Shown: positions 33,902-42,326 of the stretch, piece by piece
Position numbering within the stretch: the first letter of the stretch is position 1
How the letters are laid out: every line of letters starts with the position of its first letter
Assembly (NCBI RefSeq): GCF_039535095.1
Contig: NZ_BAAAWN010000001.1
Location: forward strand, 310,001 to 374,000
Direction: 5' to 3'
Source: Arthrobacter ramosus
GTDB taxonomy: Bacteria > Actinomycetota > Actinomycetes > Actinomycetales > Micrococcaceae
Length of the DNA stretch: 64,000 nt
Made by a program: the position numbers and the translations under genes
The notes under the pieces: model-generated
Seen by the model: only the letters and a program-made list of their open reading frames with translations
Told to the model about the DNA's origin: nothing
Databases searched by the model: none

Positions 33902-35407
33902 GTGGAAAACACCCTTGCCCCCGCCGTGCCCGCAAGCACCACGATGGACTCGGAACTCGAGTTCATCGCAACGCTGCCGAAGCAGCTGTTCATCGACGGC
34001 GAATGGATCGACGCGTCCGACGGCGCCACCTCCGCCGTCGAGGACCCCTCCACGGGTGCCACTCTGGCTTGGGTCTCGGATGCCTCACCGTCCGACGGTG
34101 AGCGCGCACTGGCCGCCGCTGCCCGGGTCCAGGACAGCTGGGCTGGGACGCCGCCGCGCGAACGCGGCGAAATCCTGCGTCGCGCCTTCGAGCTGGTCAC
34201 CGCGCGTGCCGACGATTTCGCCCTGGCCATGACCTTGGAAATGGGAAAACCGCTGGCAGAGTCGCGGGGTGAAGTGGCCTACGGCGCCGAGTTCCTGCGT
34301 TGGTTTTCCGAGGAAGCCGTGCGTATCTCGGGCCGCTATTCCATGGCGCCGGATGGCAAGTCCCGGCTTCTGGTGACCAAGCGTCCCGTGGGTCCGTGCC
34401 TGTTCATCACGCCCTGGAATTTCCCGTTGGCCATGGCCACGCGCAAGATCGCGCCGGCCGTCGCCGCAGGCTGCACCATGGTGCTCAAGCCGGCCAACCT
34501 GACACCGCTGACGGCACTCCTGCTCACCGAGGTGTTCCAGGAAGCGGGCCTGCCTGCCGGGGTCCTCAACGTCATCCCGACCACGCGCCCCGGCGATGTG
34601 ACCGGACCGTTGATCCGGGATAGCCGGCTGCGGAAATTGTCCTTCACCGGTTCCACCGGAGTGGGCAGGCAGCTCATCGCCGACTCCGCCCATCAGGTGC
34701 TGCGGACCTCCATGGAACTGGGCGGCAACGCACCCTTCCTGGTCTTCGAGGATGCGGAGCTGGAGGCGGCCTTGGACGGAGCCATGCTGGCCAAGCTGCG
34801 GAACATGGGCGAGGCCTGCACGGCGGCCAACCGCTTTATCGTCCACGAGTCGCTGGCCCTTCAATTCAGCCAAGGCCTCGCAGGCCGCATGGGCTCTCTC
34901 AAACTCGGCCGTGGCTCGGCCGAGGGCACCAACATCGGGCCGCTCATCGACGCCAAGAGCCGCGCCAAGGTGGATGAACTGGTGCAGGACGCCATCGCCG
35001 GGGGAGCCACGGCACTTACCGGCGGCGCGCCGTCGGACGGTGAGGGCTACTTCTACGCGCCCACGGTACTCACGAACGTGCCGTCGGGCGCGCGGATCCT
35101 GCAGGAGGAAGTCTTCGGACCGGTCGCGCCCGTGGTCAGCTTCCGCACCGAGGCCGAGGCGATCGCGCTGGCCAACGACACTGAATTCGGTCTCGTCGCC
35201 TACGCGTACACCCGCGACCTCAACCGGGGCATCCGCCTTTCCGAACGGTTGGACGTAGGCATGTTCGGGTTGAATACCGGCATCGTGTCCAACCCCGCTG
35301 CCCCGTTCGGTGGCGTCAAGCAGTCCGGGCTAGGCCGCGAAGGCGGCACGGAAGGCATTGAGGAGTACCTGGAAACCCGCTACATCGGTATCGCGGATCC
35401 GTCCTGA
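33902..35407 (+). CDS. NAD(P)-dependent aldehyde dehydrogenase, succinate-semialdehyde type
   Basis: The 501-residue ALDH has Cys306 in MGEACTAANRF, Glu272 in MELGGNAPF and PWNFPLAMATRK (about 171-182). The phrases AMTLEMGKPLAESRGEVAYG and NMGEACTAANRF are typical of succinate-semialdehyde dehydrogenases (GabD group). It starts at a GTG directly after the stop of the alcohol dehydrogenase, with no spacer. A semialdehyde of a short dicarboxylic acid is a plausible final oxidized intermediate, feeding the TCA cycle. The two ALDHs of the island are clearly different paralogs, suggesting two successive aldehyde intermediates. Confidence 0.92.
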   Translation: MENTLAPAVPASTTMDSELEFIATLPKQLFIDGEWIDASDGATSAVEDPSTGATLAWVSDASPSDGERALAAAARVQDSWAGTPPRERGEILRRAFELVTARADDFALAMTLEMGKPLAESRGEVAYGAEFLRWFSEEAVRISGRYSMAPDGKSRLLVTKRPVGPCLFITPWNFPLAMATRKIAPAVAAGCTMVLKPANLTPLTALLLTEVFQEAGLPAGVLNVIPTTRPGDVTGPLIRDSRLRKLSFTGSTGVGRQLIADSAHQVLRTSMELGGNAPFLVFEDAELEAALDGAMLAKLRNMGEACTAANRFIVHESLALQFSQGLAGRMGSLKLGRGSAEGTNIGPLIDAKSRAKVDELVQDAIAGGATALTGGAPSDGEGYFYAPTVLTNVPSGARILQEEVFGPVAPVVSFRTEAEAIALANDTEFGLVAYAYTRDLNRGIRLSERLDVGMFGLNTGIVSNPAAPFGGVKQSGLGREGGTEGIEEYLETRYIGIADPS

Positions 35408-35423
35408 TGGGAACGTGGGCATA

Positions 35424-36101
35424 GTGCGCATCATCGTGACGGGCGGCACCAGTGGGATCGGTGCCGCCCTCGTGCGGGAATCACTCCGCGCAGGCCACTC
35501 CGTTTTCACCACCGGGCGCGACGCCGTGCGGCTCGCAGCGTTCCTTGAGTCTTGTTCCGGGCTGGGGCACGTGGGCGGACTGGTGGCGGACGCGGGGGAC
35601 TGGGAACGGACCCGTGGAGCCGTCGCCGCTGCAGTGGACTTCCTCGGGGGAATCGACGTCGCTGTAGCCAACGCAGGTTTCTCAGCCCCCGGAGATCTTG
35701 CCGACGGTGACCCGGAACGCTGGCGGGACATGGTGCTGACCAATGTCTATGGCCCCGCGATATTGGCCAAGGCCGCCCTGCCGGAGCTCAGGGCCAACCG
35801 GGGGCACATGGTACTCATGGGCAGCACGGCAGGGCGCAAGGTGTACCCCGGAAACCTCTACACGGCCACCAAATGGGCAGTGACCGGCTACGCCGAATCA
35901 CTCCGTCAGCAGCTCGTGGGTACAGGCGTCCGGGTGCTGCACATCGCCCCCGGGCATGTGGACACTCCCTTGTGGAAGAACGCCCCCGATGCCGCCATCG
36001 CCCCGGAGTCCGTGGCAAAAACCATGCTCTGGGCACTCGCCCAGCCACCCGGCGTCGACGTCTCTGAAGTGATGATCCGTGCTACTGGACAGGAATTCTG
36101 A
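35424..36101 (+). CDS. Short-chain dehydrogenase/reductase (SDR), end of the catabolic island
   Basis: The 225-residue protein from GTG 35424 has VTGGTSGIGAALV at its N-terminus, NAG in VAVANAGFS, catalytic Ser in LMGSTAGRK and YxxxK in LYTATKWAVTGY. It is shorter than classical SDRs and resembles the YdfG-type group that oxidizes 3-hydroxy acids and serine-like compounds. It follows the second ALDH by 16 bases and ends three bases before the convergent penicillin-binding protein gene, so it closes the operon. Its step in the pathway is unknown. Confidence 0.85.
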   Translation: MRIIVTGGTSGIGAALVRESLRAGHSVFTTGRDAVRLAAFLESCSGLGHVGGLVADAGDWERTRGAVAAAVDFLGGIDVAVANAGFSAPGDLADGDPERWRDMVLTNVYGPAILAKAALPELRANRGHMVLMGSTAGRKVYPGNLYTATKWAVTGYAESLRQQLVGTGVRVLHIAPGHVDTPLWKNAPDAAIAPESVAKTMLWALAQPPGVDVSEVMIRATGQEF

Positions 36102-36104
36102 AAC

Positions 36105-38279
36105 TCAGTGGGAAGGAGTCGGCGTAGGTGTCCCCGCCATGGACGCGGGCGGCGCAGGGAAGCCTGCCGCCGGGTACAGCCCGGCGACTTGCGTCATGTA
36201 GTTGGCCCACTGGGGGCCAGCCAGCATGTAGCCGTCGATGGCGGTGTAGAACTTGCCGTTGATGGTCACGTTCTGTCCGACCCGGCTCTGCCCTGCCATG
36301 GTGTCGCCGAAGAAGGACGCAGTGGCGAGCCCGGTGGTGAATCCGACCACCCAGGTGGAGCCGTTGCTATTGTTCGTTCCCGTTTTTGCCGCGGTAGGGA
36401 ACAGGTCCTGGACTTTCGGTTGAATATAGATGCCGGACCCCCGTTTCAGGACGTCCTGGAGCACGGAGTCGACGCCGCGGGCAACCTCGGGCTTGATGGC
36501 CGGGTGGCATGAACTGGCTTGGGCGGGCAGCTTCCCGCCGGATGGATCCGTGATGCCCACAATGGCGATCGGCGCGCAGTACGTGCCGTCGTTGGCGAAA
36601 GTGGCAAAGGCGTCGGCCATGACGAGCGGCGATACTTCAGTGCCGCCGAGCAGGTTGCCCAGTTGGTGCATGTTCACGGGGGCGTTGTCCACGCCGCTGT
36701 GGAGACCTACCGCATCGACCACTTTCTGGATGCCGCAGAAGTCCAGTTGGGCTGCCTCGGCAAAGGTTGCGGTGTTGATGGAGTTGTAGAGCCCGTAGTT
36801 GACGGGCATTGGGCGGTAGTATCCCTCGTCGTTGTTGCGGAGGTCGTCCGCTGTACCGAGGCCGGCTATCTTCTGGGCGGTGCTGTAACCGCCCAGCACC
36901 TTCCCGCAGCTGTCTTTCCAGGGGAATCCGAGTGGATAGGTGCGCCGCGACGCGTCCACCTCTGTGGTCATGGACTTGCCCTCGTTGAGCCACTCAGTGA
37001 AAGTGAACGGCTTCATGGCGGAGCCTGGCTGGAACCCTCCGGCTCCGTTCAGGTCATTACCGTTGGCGTCTTTTGAATCGACGTTGAAGTTCAGCTGGGT
37101 ATCGAATTTTCCGGGTTCAGGAAGAAAGACGGTGTTCTGCGCCATCGCCAGGATCTTGCCCGTGCCGGGCTGTACCGAGACCAAGGAGGCGCCCCATTTG
37201 TCGGGGTTGGCCCCTGCTGTGGCATCGACCTGCTGCTGTGCCACTACTTGCAAGCGGCTGTCCAAGGTGGTGGTGATCGTCAAGCCACCGCGGTACAGAA
37301 GCTGTTCCCGGTCCGTGACGCTGGCACCGTAGGCCGGATCATTGAGGATGAGGTGGGAGATGTAGTCGCAGAAATACACGGCCATGTCTGCTGCGGCGCA
37401 GCCTTGCTTCCCGGGGGTGATGTTGAGCTTGATGGGAGTGGCGACGGCGGCCGCATACGCTGCCTGCTGGATCTTGTGCTGGGCGAGCATGTCGGACAGC
37501 ACAAGGTTGCGGCGTTGGATGGAGTTGTCCGGATGGACGGAGGGGTCGAAGTAGCTGGGACTGTTGACCAGGCCGGCGAGCAGTGCGGCCTGTGGAAGGC
37601 TGAGGTCCTTGGCTGAGACGCTGAAGAAGTGCTGCGCTGCCGCTTCGATCCCGTACGCGTCCCTGTTGAAGAACACAATATTGAGGTAGCCCTCCAGGAT
37701 CTGGTCCTTCGTGAATTTCTTCTCGAGTTCGACGGCGAGCTTCATTTCGCGCAGCTTGTCGCCGATGGTCTTCTGACCGCTGAGCACCACCTGACCGGTC
37801 TGGCCTGCCGCCAAACGGGACTCGTTCAGTACGTTTGTCACATACTGCTGGGTCAGGGTCGACGCGCCCTCGTTGGTGCCCTTCGTGAAGTTGGACGCTA
37901 ATGCCCGGAGAATCCCCTGTGGGTCGATGCCGCCGTGCTCGTAGAAGCGGCTGTCCTCGACGGCGACAATCGCGTCCTTGATGTAGGGGGACATTTGGTC
38001 GAGGCTGACCCTCACCCGGTTCTCCGCATAGAAGGTGGCGATCGTCTTTCCGTCAGCGCTGAGCACTTTGGTGGACTGCGACGGCGCGGCGACCACCAGA
38101 TCGCCCGGAAGGTTGTCAAAGTACTTGATCGAACCGCTGACGGCCATGCCCGCCGAAGCCACACCGGGGACGACCAGCCCGGCGGCCAGTACGCCACAAA
38201 TGGCGCTCACGACGAAGAATCCGAAGACCCTCCAGAGGGCCGCGGCCAAACCGCGTTTTCGACCGTTCTTCGACGCCAT
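36105..38279 (-). CDS. Bifunctional class A penicillin-binding protein
   Basis: The 724-residue protein has one N-terminal membrane helix after a basic cytoplasmic start. Its glycosyltransferase domain holds VAVEDSRFYEHGGID (catalytic Glu) and GASTLTQQYV (about residues 90-270). The transpeptidase domain carries SAMK (SxxK; in GSAMKPFTF), the SxN-like YNSINTATF, and KTGT in AAKTGTNNSNGS. It polymerizes and crosslinks peptidoglycan outside the membrane. The C-terminus is Pro/Thr-rich (ASMAGTPTPTPSH). ATG 38279 is used; a TTG 15 bases upstream is also open. It is a single gene, convergent with the catabolic island. Confidence 0.93.
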   Translation of the reverse strand: MASKNGRKRGLAAALWRVFGFFVVSAICGVLAAGLVVPGVASAGMAVSGSIKYFDNLPGDLVVAAPSQSTKVLSADGKTIATFYAENRVRVSLDQMSPYIKDAIVAVEDSRFYEHGGIDPQGILRALASNFTKGTNEGASTLTQQYVTNVLNESRLAAGQTGQVVLSGQKTIGDKLREMKLAVELEKKFTKDQILEGYLNIVFFNRDAYGIEAAAQHFFSVSAKDLSLPQAALLAGLVNSPSYFDPSVHPDNSIQRRNLVLSDMLAQHKIQQAAYAAAVATPIKLNITPGKQGCAAADMAVYFCDYISHLILNDPAYGASVTDREQLLYRGGLTITTTLDSRLQVVAQQQVDATAGANPDKWGASLVSVQPGTGKILAMAQNTVFLPEPGKFDTQLNFNVDSKDANGNDLNGAGGFQPGSAMKPFTFTEWLNEGKSMTTEVDASRRTYPLGFPWKDSCGKVLGGYSTAQKIAGLGTADDLRNNDEGYYRPMPVNYGLYNSINTATFAEAAQLDFCGIQKVVDAVGLHSGVDNAPVNMHQLGNLLGGTEVSPLVMADAFATFANDGTYCAPIAIVGITDPSGGKLPAQASSCHPAIKPEVARGVDSVLQDVLKRGSGIYIQPKVQDLFPTAAKTGTNNSNGSTWVVGFTTGLATASFFGDTMAGQSRVGQNVTINGKFYTAIDGYMLAGPQWANYMTQVAGLYPAAGFPAPPASMAGTPTPTPSH

Positions 38280-38451
38280 TTTTCCAGCTATCAACCGTGC
38301 GTGTTTACAGACTACGCCGCCATTCCACCCGTCACATAGGCCCCGAAATCCGTGGCGACACGGCCCCCGCGGTTATGTTCGTCACTTCGCCCGCGCGCTG
38401 ACCGTGTCCGGCGTTTTTCCGGATGCATACTGAAGTTATTCGGGTGCGGAG

Positions 38452-38757
38452 ATGGAAGGCAGGTGGCGGCCGGTGGAGACACTGATGGCTGTAGTGAGGA
38501 GCGAGTATTTTCCGGCGGGAGCAGTACTCTTGGGCGTGGTTTTGTTCTGGACAATCGGCTTGCTCGGCGGGTTGTCCTGGTTGAGCGGAGCGCAGCAGCC
38601 CTTAGCCATCCTGACGTGGATGATCTTCATCTACGGCGTCGTCGTGCTCTCTCCCCTCGCCGGAATCTGGGCCGCAGTGGACCTTGCCCGCCGTTGGTTG
38701 CGGAACCGCCAGGCACGCCGGCAGCAGCTCGGAACGGCCGACGTCGAGTCCCTCTAG
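38452..38757 (+). CDS. Small two-helix membrane protein of unknown function
   Basis: The 101-residue protein has two hydrophobic segments, FPAGAVLLGVVLFWTIGLLG and LAILTWMIFIYGVVVLSPLA, joined by a short loop, then a basic tail (ARRWLRNRQARRQQ) that should be cytoplasmic. I do not recognise a family. ATG 38452 follows a weak GCGGAG; an internal ATG at 38485 would remove 11 residues. The threonine dehydratase-like gene is 62 bases downstream on the same strand. Confidence 0.6.
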   Translation: MEGRWRPVETLMAVVRSEYFPAGAVLLGVVLFWTIGLLGGLSWLSGAQQPLAILTWMIFIYGVVVLSPLAGIWAAVDLARRWLRNRQARRQQLGTADVESL

Positions 38758-38819
38758 GTACGCGGTAGCCTGAGGCTAGAGCCTGCCCAAGATCGGACCG
38801 CACGGAACGAGGACTTCCC

Positions 38820-39752
38820 ATGATCACACGCGTCGACGTCGATGAAGCTGCCGCCCGGATTGCGGGAAGGATCCGCCGCACACCCGTATTCGAAGCCGAT
38901 GCCGGAACGGTGCCCGGGCAATTGTGGTTCAAATGCGAGTTCATGCAGCACACGGGGACGTTCAAGGCGAGGGGTGCTTTCAACCGCGTTCTGGCCGCGC
39001 GGGAGCGCGGCGAGCTGAAGGACGATGTTGGAATCGTCGTTGCTTCGGGAGGCAATGCGGGGTTGGCGAATGCCTATGCCGCGGCGCAGCTCCGTGTGCC
39101 CGCAACCGTCTTTGTCCCCGAGACCGCACCTGCCGTGAAGGTCAAGAAGCTCAAGGCCAGCGGAGCCACGGTGGTCCAGCGCGGAACCGAGTACGCCGAA
39201 GCGTTTGAGGCCGCCCTTGACTACGCCGCGGAAACCGGCGCAGTCTACTGCCACGCTTACGACCAAGCCGAAATCGCCGCTGGCGCGGGCACTGTCGGCT
39301 CGGAGCTCCTGGAACAGCTAGGGGAGGTAGACACCGTTGTGGTAGCCGTTGGAGGCGGCGGGCTCATGGCGGGAATCGCGGCCGCCGTCGAAGGTCACGC
39401 CAGAGTCGTCGGCGTCGAGCCGGACAACGCTCCCACTCTCTATTCGGCCCTCGCTGCAGGGGCACCCGTTGACGTTGCCGTCTCCGGGATCGCTGCAGAT
39501 TCCCTGGGCGCCCGGCAGATCGGCCGGATCGGTTTCGAGGTGGCTGTCCGCACGGGTGTCCGGACGGTCCTGGTGTCCGACGACGACATCGCCGCGGCGC
39601 GCTCCCTGCTCTGGGAGCAGTACCGGATTGTCGTGGAACATGGCGCAGCCGCCGCTTTCGCGGCCGTGAACTCCGGAGCGTATGTTCCGGCAGAAGGTGA
39701 ACGCGTGGCCGTGGTCCTCTGCGGCGCCAATACCGACCCCGCCACGGTCTGA
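38820..39752 (+). CDS. PLP-dependent serine/threonine dehydratase family protein
   Basis: The 310-residue fold-type II enzyme has the PLP-lysine motif TGTFKARGAFNRVL (Lys near residue 47), the Asn-containing SGGNAGLANAYAA and the glycine loop VVAVGGGGLMAGIAA that holds the phosphate. It lacks a regulatory ACT domain and is short, so it resembles catabolic threonine dehydratase or serine racemase more than IlvA. It converts threonine or serine to the 2-oxo acid and ammonia. AGGA precedes the ATG. The adenylate kinase gene follows 97 bases later. Confidence 0.88.
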   Translation: MITRVDVDEAAARIAGRIRRTPVFEADAGTVPGQLWFKCEFMQHTGTFKARGAFNRVLAARERGELKDDVGIVVASGGNAGLANAYAAAQLRVPATVFVPETAPAVKVKKLKASGATVVQRGTEYAEAFEAALDYAAETGAVYCHAYDQAEIAAGAGTVGSELLEQLGEVDTVVVAVGGGGLMAGIAAAVEGHARVVGVEPDNAPTLYSALAAGAPVDVAVSGIAADSLGARQIGRIGFEVAVRTGVRTVLVSDDDIAAARSLLWEQYRIVVEHGAAAAFAAVNSGAYVPAEGERVAVVLCGANTDPATV

Positions 39753-39849
39753 AGCGGCGGGTCGTGGCCCTGCCGCGAGCGCCCCACAGTTGCTAAGCTC
39801 TAGCCACAATGCCGGGGCACGCAAAACCGCTTCACGAACGGACAGTGGC

Positions 39850-40434
39850 ATGACGCGATTGATCATCATGGGCCCTCCTGGCTCGGGCAAGGGCACCCAG
39901 GCTGAGCACATCGCCGGGCATTTCGGCATACCCGCCATTTCCACCGGAGACATCTTCCGCGCGCACGTCGGCGGCAAGACGGAACTCGGAGCCGAAGCCA
40001 GCAAGTACATGGACAGCGGCGAGTTCGTGCCGGATCACGTCACCAATGCCATGATCCGTCAGCGGCTTGGCAGCGCCGACGTCCTGGCAGGATTCCTCCT
40101 GGACGGATATCCCCGCACGACGGCGCAGATCGAGGCATTGGACGGCATTCTGGCCGGCAACCAGCAGCAACTGGATGCCGTCGTCGAACTAGCGGTCGAC
40201 GACGACGAGCTCGTCGCGCGGATGCTCCGCAGGGCGCAGGAGCAGGGCCGGAGCGATGACACAGCGCCGGTGATCCGACGTCGCCTGGAACTTTACCGCA
40301 AGGAAACACAGGCCGTGGTTGAGCGATACTCCGAGCGCGGAATCGTGCTCGCCGTGGATGGTTCGGGCCAGCGGGAAGAGATCACGGCCAAGGCAATAGC
40401 CGCCATTGAATCAGCACTAGGAAAGGGACTGTGA
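39850..40434 (+). CDS. adk: Adenylate kinase, short (LID-less) form
   Basis: The 194-residue kinase has the P-loop GPPGSGKGTQAEHIA (residues 8-22), the AMP-binding STGDIFRAHV and FLLDGYPRT. Where long adenylate kinases carry a zinc or hydrogen-bonded LID insert, this one passes directly from VARMLRRAQEQGRSDD to VIRRRLELY, the short actinobacterial form. It equilibrates AMP, ATP and ADP. It is not in a ribosomal-protein operon in this window, so it may be a second copy. Its stop overlaps the GTG start of the GH15 gene (GTGA), an unusual coupling with sugar metabolism. Confidence 0.9.
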   Translation: MTRLIIMGPPGSGKGTQAEHIAGHFGIPAISTGDIFRAHVGGKTELGAEASKYMDSGEFVPDHVTNAMIRQRLGSADVLAGFLLDGYPRTTAQIEALDGILAGNQQQLDAVVELAVDDDELVARMLRRAQEQGRSDDTAPVIRRRLELYRKETQAVVERYSERGIVLAVDGSGQREEITAKAIAAIESALGKGL

Positions 40435-42326
40435 ACGGTCAACCGTCTACCGGCCAAAGAATCGAAGACTATGCAATGATCGGGGACCTGCACACCGCAG
40501 CCCTGGTCAGCACGGCGGGCTCCATAGACTGGCTGTGCCTCCCGCGTTTCGATTCCCCAGCGTGCTTCGCCGCGCTCCTGGATTCCCCTCAAGCCGGGCG
40601 CTGGCTCTTGGCACCTGAAACCGGGGGAATTTGCACGCGCCGCCAGTACCGAGACGGAACCCTCATCCTGGAAACGGACTGGGAAACCGATGAAGGGCAC
40701 GTCCGGGTCATCGACTTCATGCCGCCGCGCGACGCCGTCGCGGACATCGTTCGCGTGGTGGAAGGGATCCGCGGGACGGTCAAGATGCGCGGGGAACTGA
40801 TCCTGAGGTTCGACTATGGACACGTGGTGCCCTGGGTTCGCCGTGACAGGCACGGCCTCCGCGCGGTTGCCGGTCCGGACTCCGTCTACCTCAAGACCCC
40901 GGCGCCGTTGGTAGGCAAGGACTTCACCACGGTCAGCGAGTTCACGGTGAACGCCGGTGACCACGTCCCCTTCGTCCTGACCTGGGCGCCCAGCCACGAA
41001 CGGCGGCCACGCACCGTCGAGGCAGATATCGCGCTCGAGGACACCGCAGGATTCTGGACGGATTGGTCCAAGCGTTGCACCGTCCGGGGGCCGTACCGGA
41101 AAGCCGTTCAGCGCTCCTTGATCACGCTGAAGGCCCTCACCTATGCGCCTACCGGGGGCATTGTTGCCGCCGCCACTACCTCGCTCCCCGAACAGATCGG
41201 CGGACCGCGGAACTGGGACTACCGCTATTGCTGGCTGCGTGATGCCACATTGACCCTTCAGGCCTTCCTGGCCGCGGGCTATACCGAAGAGGCCAGCGCG
41301 TGGCGGGATTGGCTACTCCGCGCAGTGGCCGGCGACCCGGCAGACCTCCAGATCATGTACAGCTTGCACGGTCGCCGGCGATTGCCCGAGACGGAGCTGA
41401 CGTGGCTTGCGGGATACCAGGGTTCGAAGCCGGTCCGAATCGGGAATGCGGCAGCGGAGCAGCTTCAGCTCGACGTGTGGGGAGAGGTCCTGGACTGCCT
41501 GTCCCTGACCCGGGCATCGCTGATGACCATCGGCGATGAGTCCTGGGCTATCCAGATCGCCTTGATGCGCCACCTTGAGAGCACCTGGGACAAGCCCGAC
41601 AATGGACTTTGGGAAGTACGCGGCCCGCGGCGCCACTTCGTGCACTCGAAAGTGATGGCCTGGGTTGCGGCTGACCGGATGGTCCGGGGAATCCGTGAAT
41701 CCGGGATGCCCGGTCCGCTGGATCGCTGGGAGGCTTTGCGGGACACCATCCATGACGAAGTCATGACCCGCGGATTCGACGCGGACCGCAATACCTTCGT
41801 CCAGTCCTATGGGAGCAAGGAGTTGGACGCGAGCCTTCTCCTCATCCCCAAAGTGGGGTTCCTGCCGCACGACGATCCGCGCGTGATCGGCACCATTGAC
41901 GCCATCCAGCGTGAGCTGACGGAAGACGGCTTTGTGCTGCGCTACCGTCCGCAGGACAGCGACGACGGACTGCCGGGTGGGGAGGGCGTCTTCCTCGCGT
42001 GTTCCTTCTGGATGGTGGACGCGCTCTTGGGGGCGGGGCGCCGTGCGGAGGCGACAGCCCTCTTCGAGAGGCTCTTGGCCCTTCGCAATGACGTGGGCCT
42101 GCTGAGCGAAGAATGGGACGCACATACGGGCCGCCAACTTGGCAATATGCCCCAGGCCTTCAGCCATTTCGGCTTGGTGCTCAGTGCTTTGCAACTTCAC
42201 CACGGCAAAGCGCATCACAGCAATGTCCCGATCGGCGGGGTCCCGGCGTCGGGCTCCTTGCCGGCCTCGCCGTCGGGCTCCCCGTCAGGGGCGTCCTCGA
42301 CGGCTTCAGGGGCGGCCCTGACCTGA
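40431..42326 (+). CDS. Glycoside hydrolase family 15 protein (trehalase/glucoamylase-like)
   Basis: The 631-residue protein has the GH15 trehalase-like architecture. An N-terminal beta domain opens with RIEDYAMIGDLHTAALVSTA and GSIDWLCLPRFDSPACFAAL, and a helical barrel includes QIGGPRNWDYRYCWLRDATL and later WEVRGPRRHFVHSKVMAWVA. Such actinobacterial proteins hydrolyse trehalose or alpha-glucans in the cytoplasm. It starts with GTG inside the adenylate kinase stop. The last 40 residues are a Ser/Gly/Pro-rich tail, and the gene overlaps the convergent DUF2156 gene by 21 bases. Confidence 0.9.
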   Translation: MNGQPSTGQRIEDYAMIGDLHTAALVSTAGSIDWLCLPRFDSPACFAALLDSPQAGRWLLAPETGGICTRRQYRDGTLILETDWETDEGHVRVIDFMPPRDAVADIVRVVEGIRGTVKMRGELILRFDYGHVVPWVRRDRHGLRAVAGPDSVYLKTPAPLVGKDFTTVSEFTVNAGDHVPFVLTWAPSHERRPRTVEADIALEDTAGFWTDWSKRCTVRGPYRKAVQRSLITLKALTYAPTGGIVAAATTSLPEQIGGPRNWDYRYCWLRDATLTLQAFLAAGYTEEASAWRDWLLRAVAGDPADLQIMYSLHGRRRLPETELTWLAGYQGSKPVRIGNAAAEQLQLDVWGEVLDCLSLTRASLMTIGDESWAIQIALMRHLESTWDKPDNGLWEVRGPRRHFVHSKVMAWVAADRMVRGIRESGMPGPLDRWEALRDTIHDEVMTRGFDADRNTFVQSYGSKELDASLLLIPKVGFLPHDDPRVIGTIDAIQRELTEDGFVLRYRPQDSDDGLPGGEGVFLACSFWMVDALLGAGRRAEATALFERLLALRNDVGLLSEEWDAHTGRQLGNMPQAFSHFGLVLSALQLHHGKAHHSNVPIGGVPASGSLPASPSGSPSGASSTASGAALT

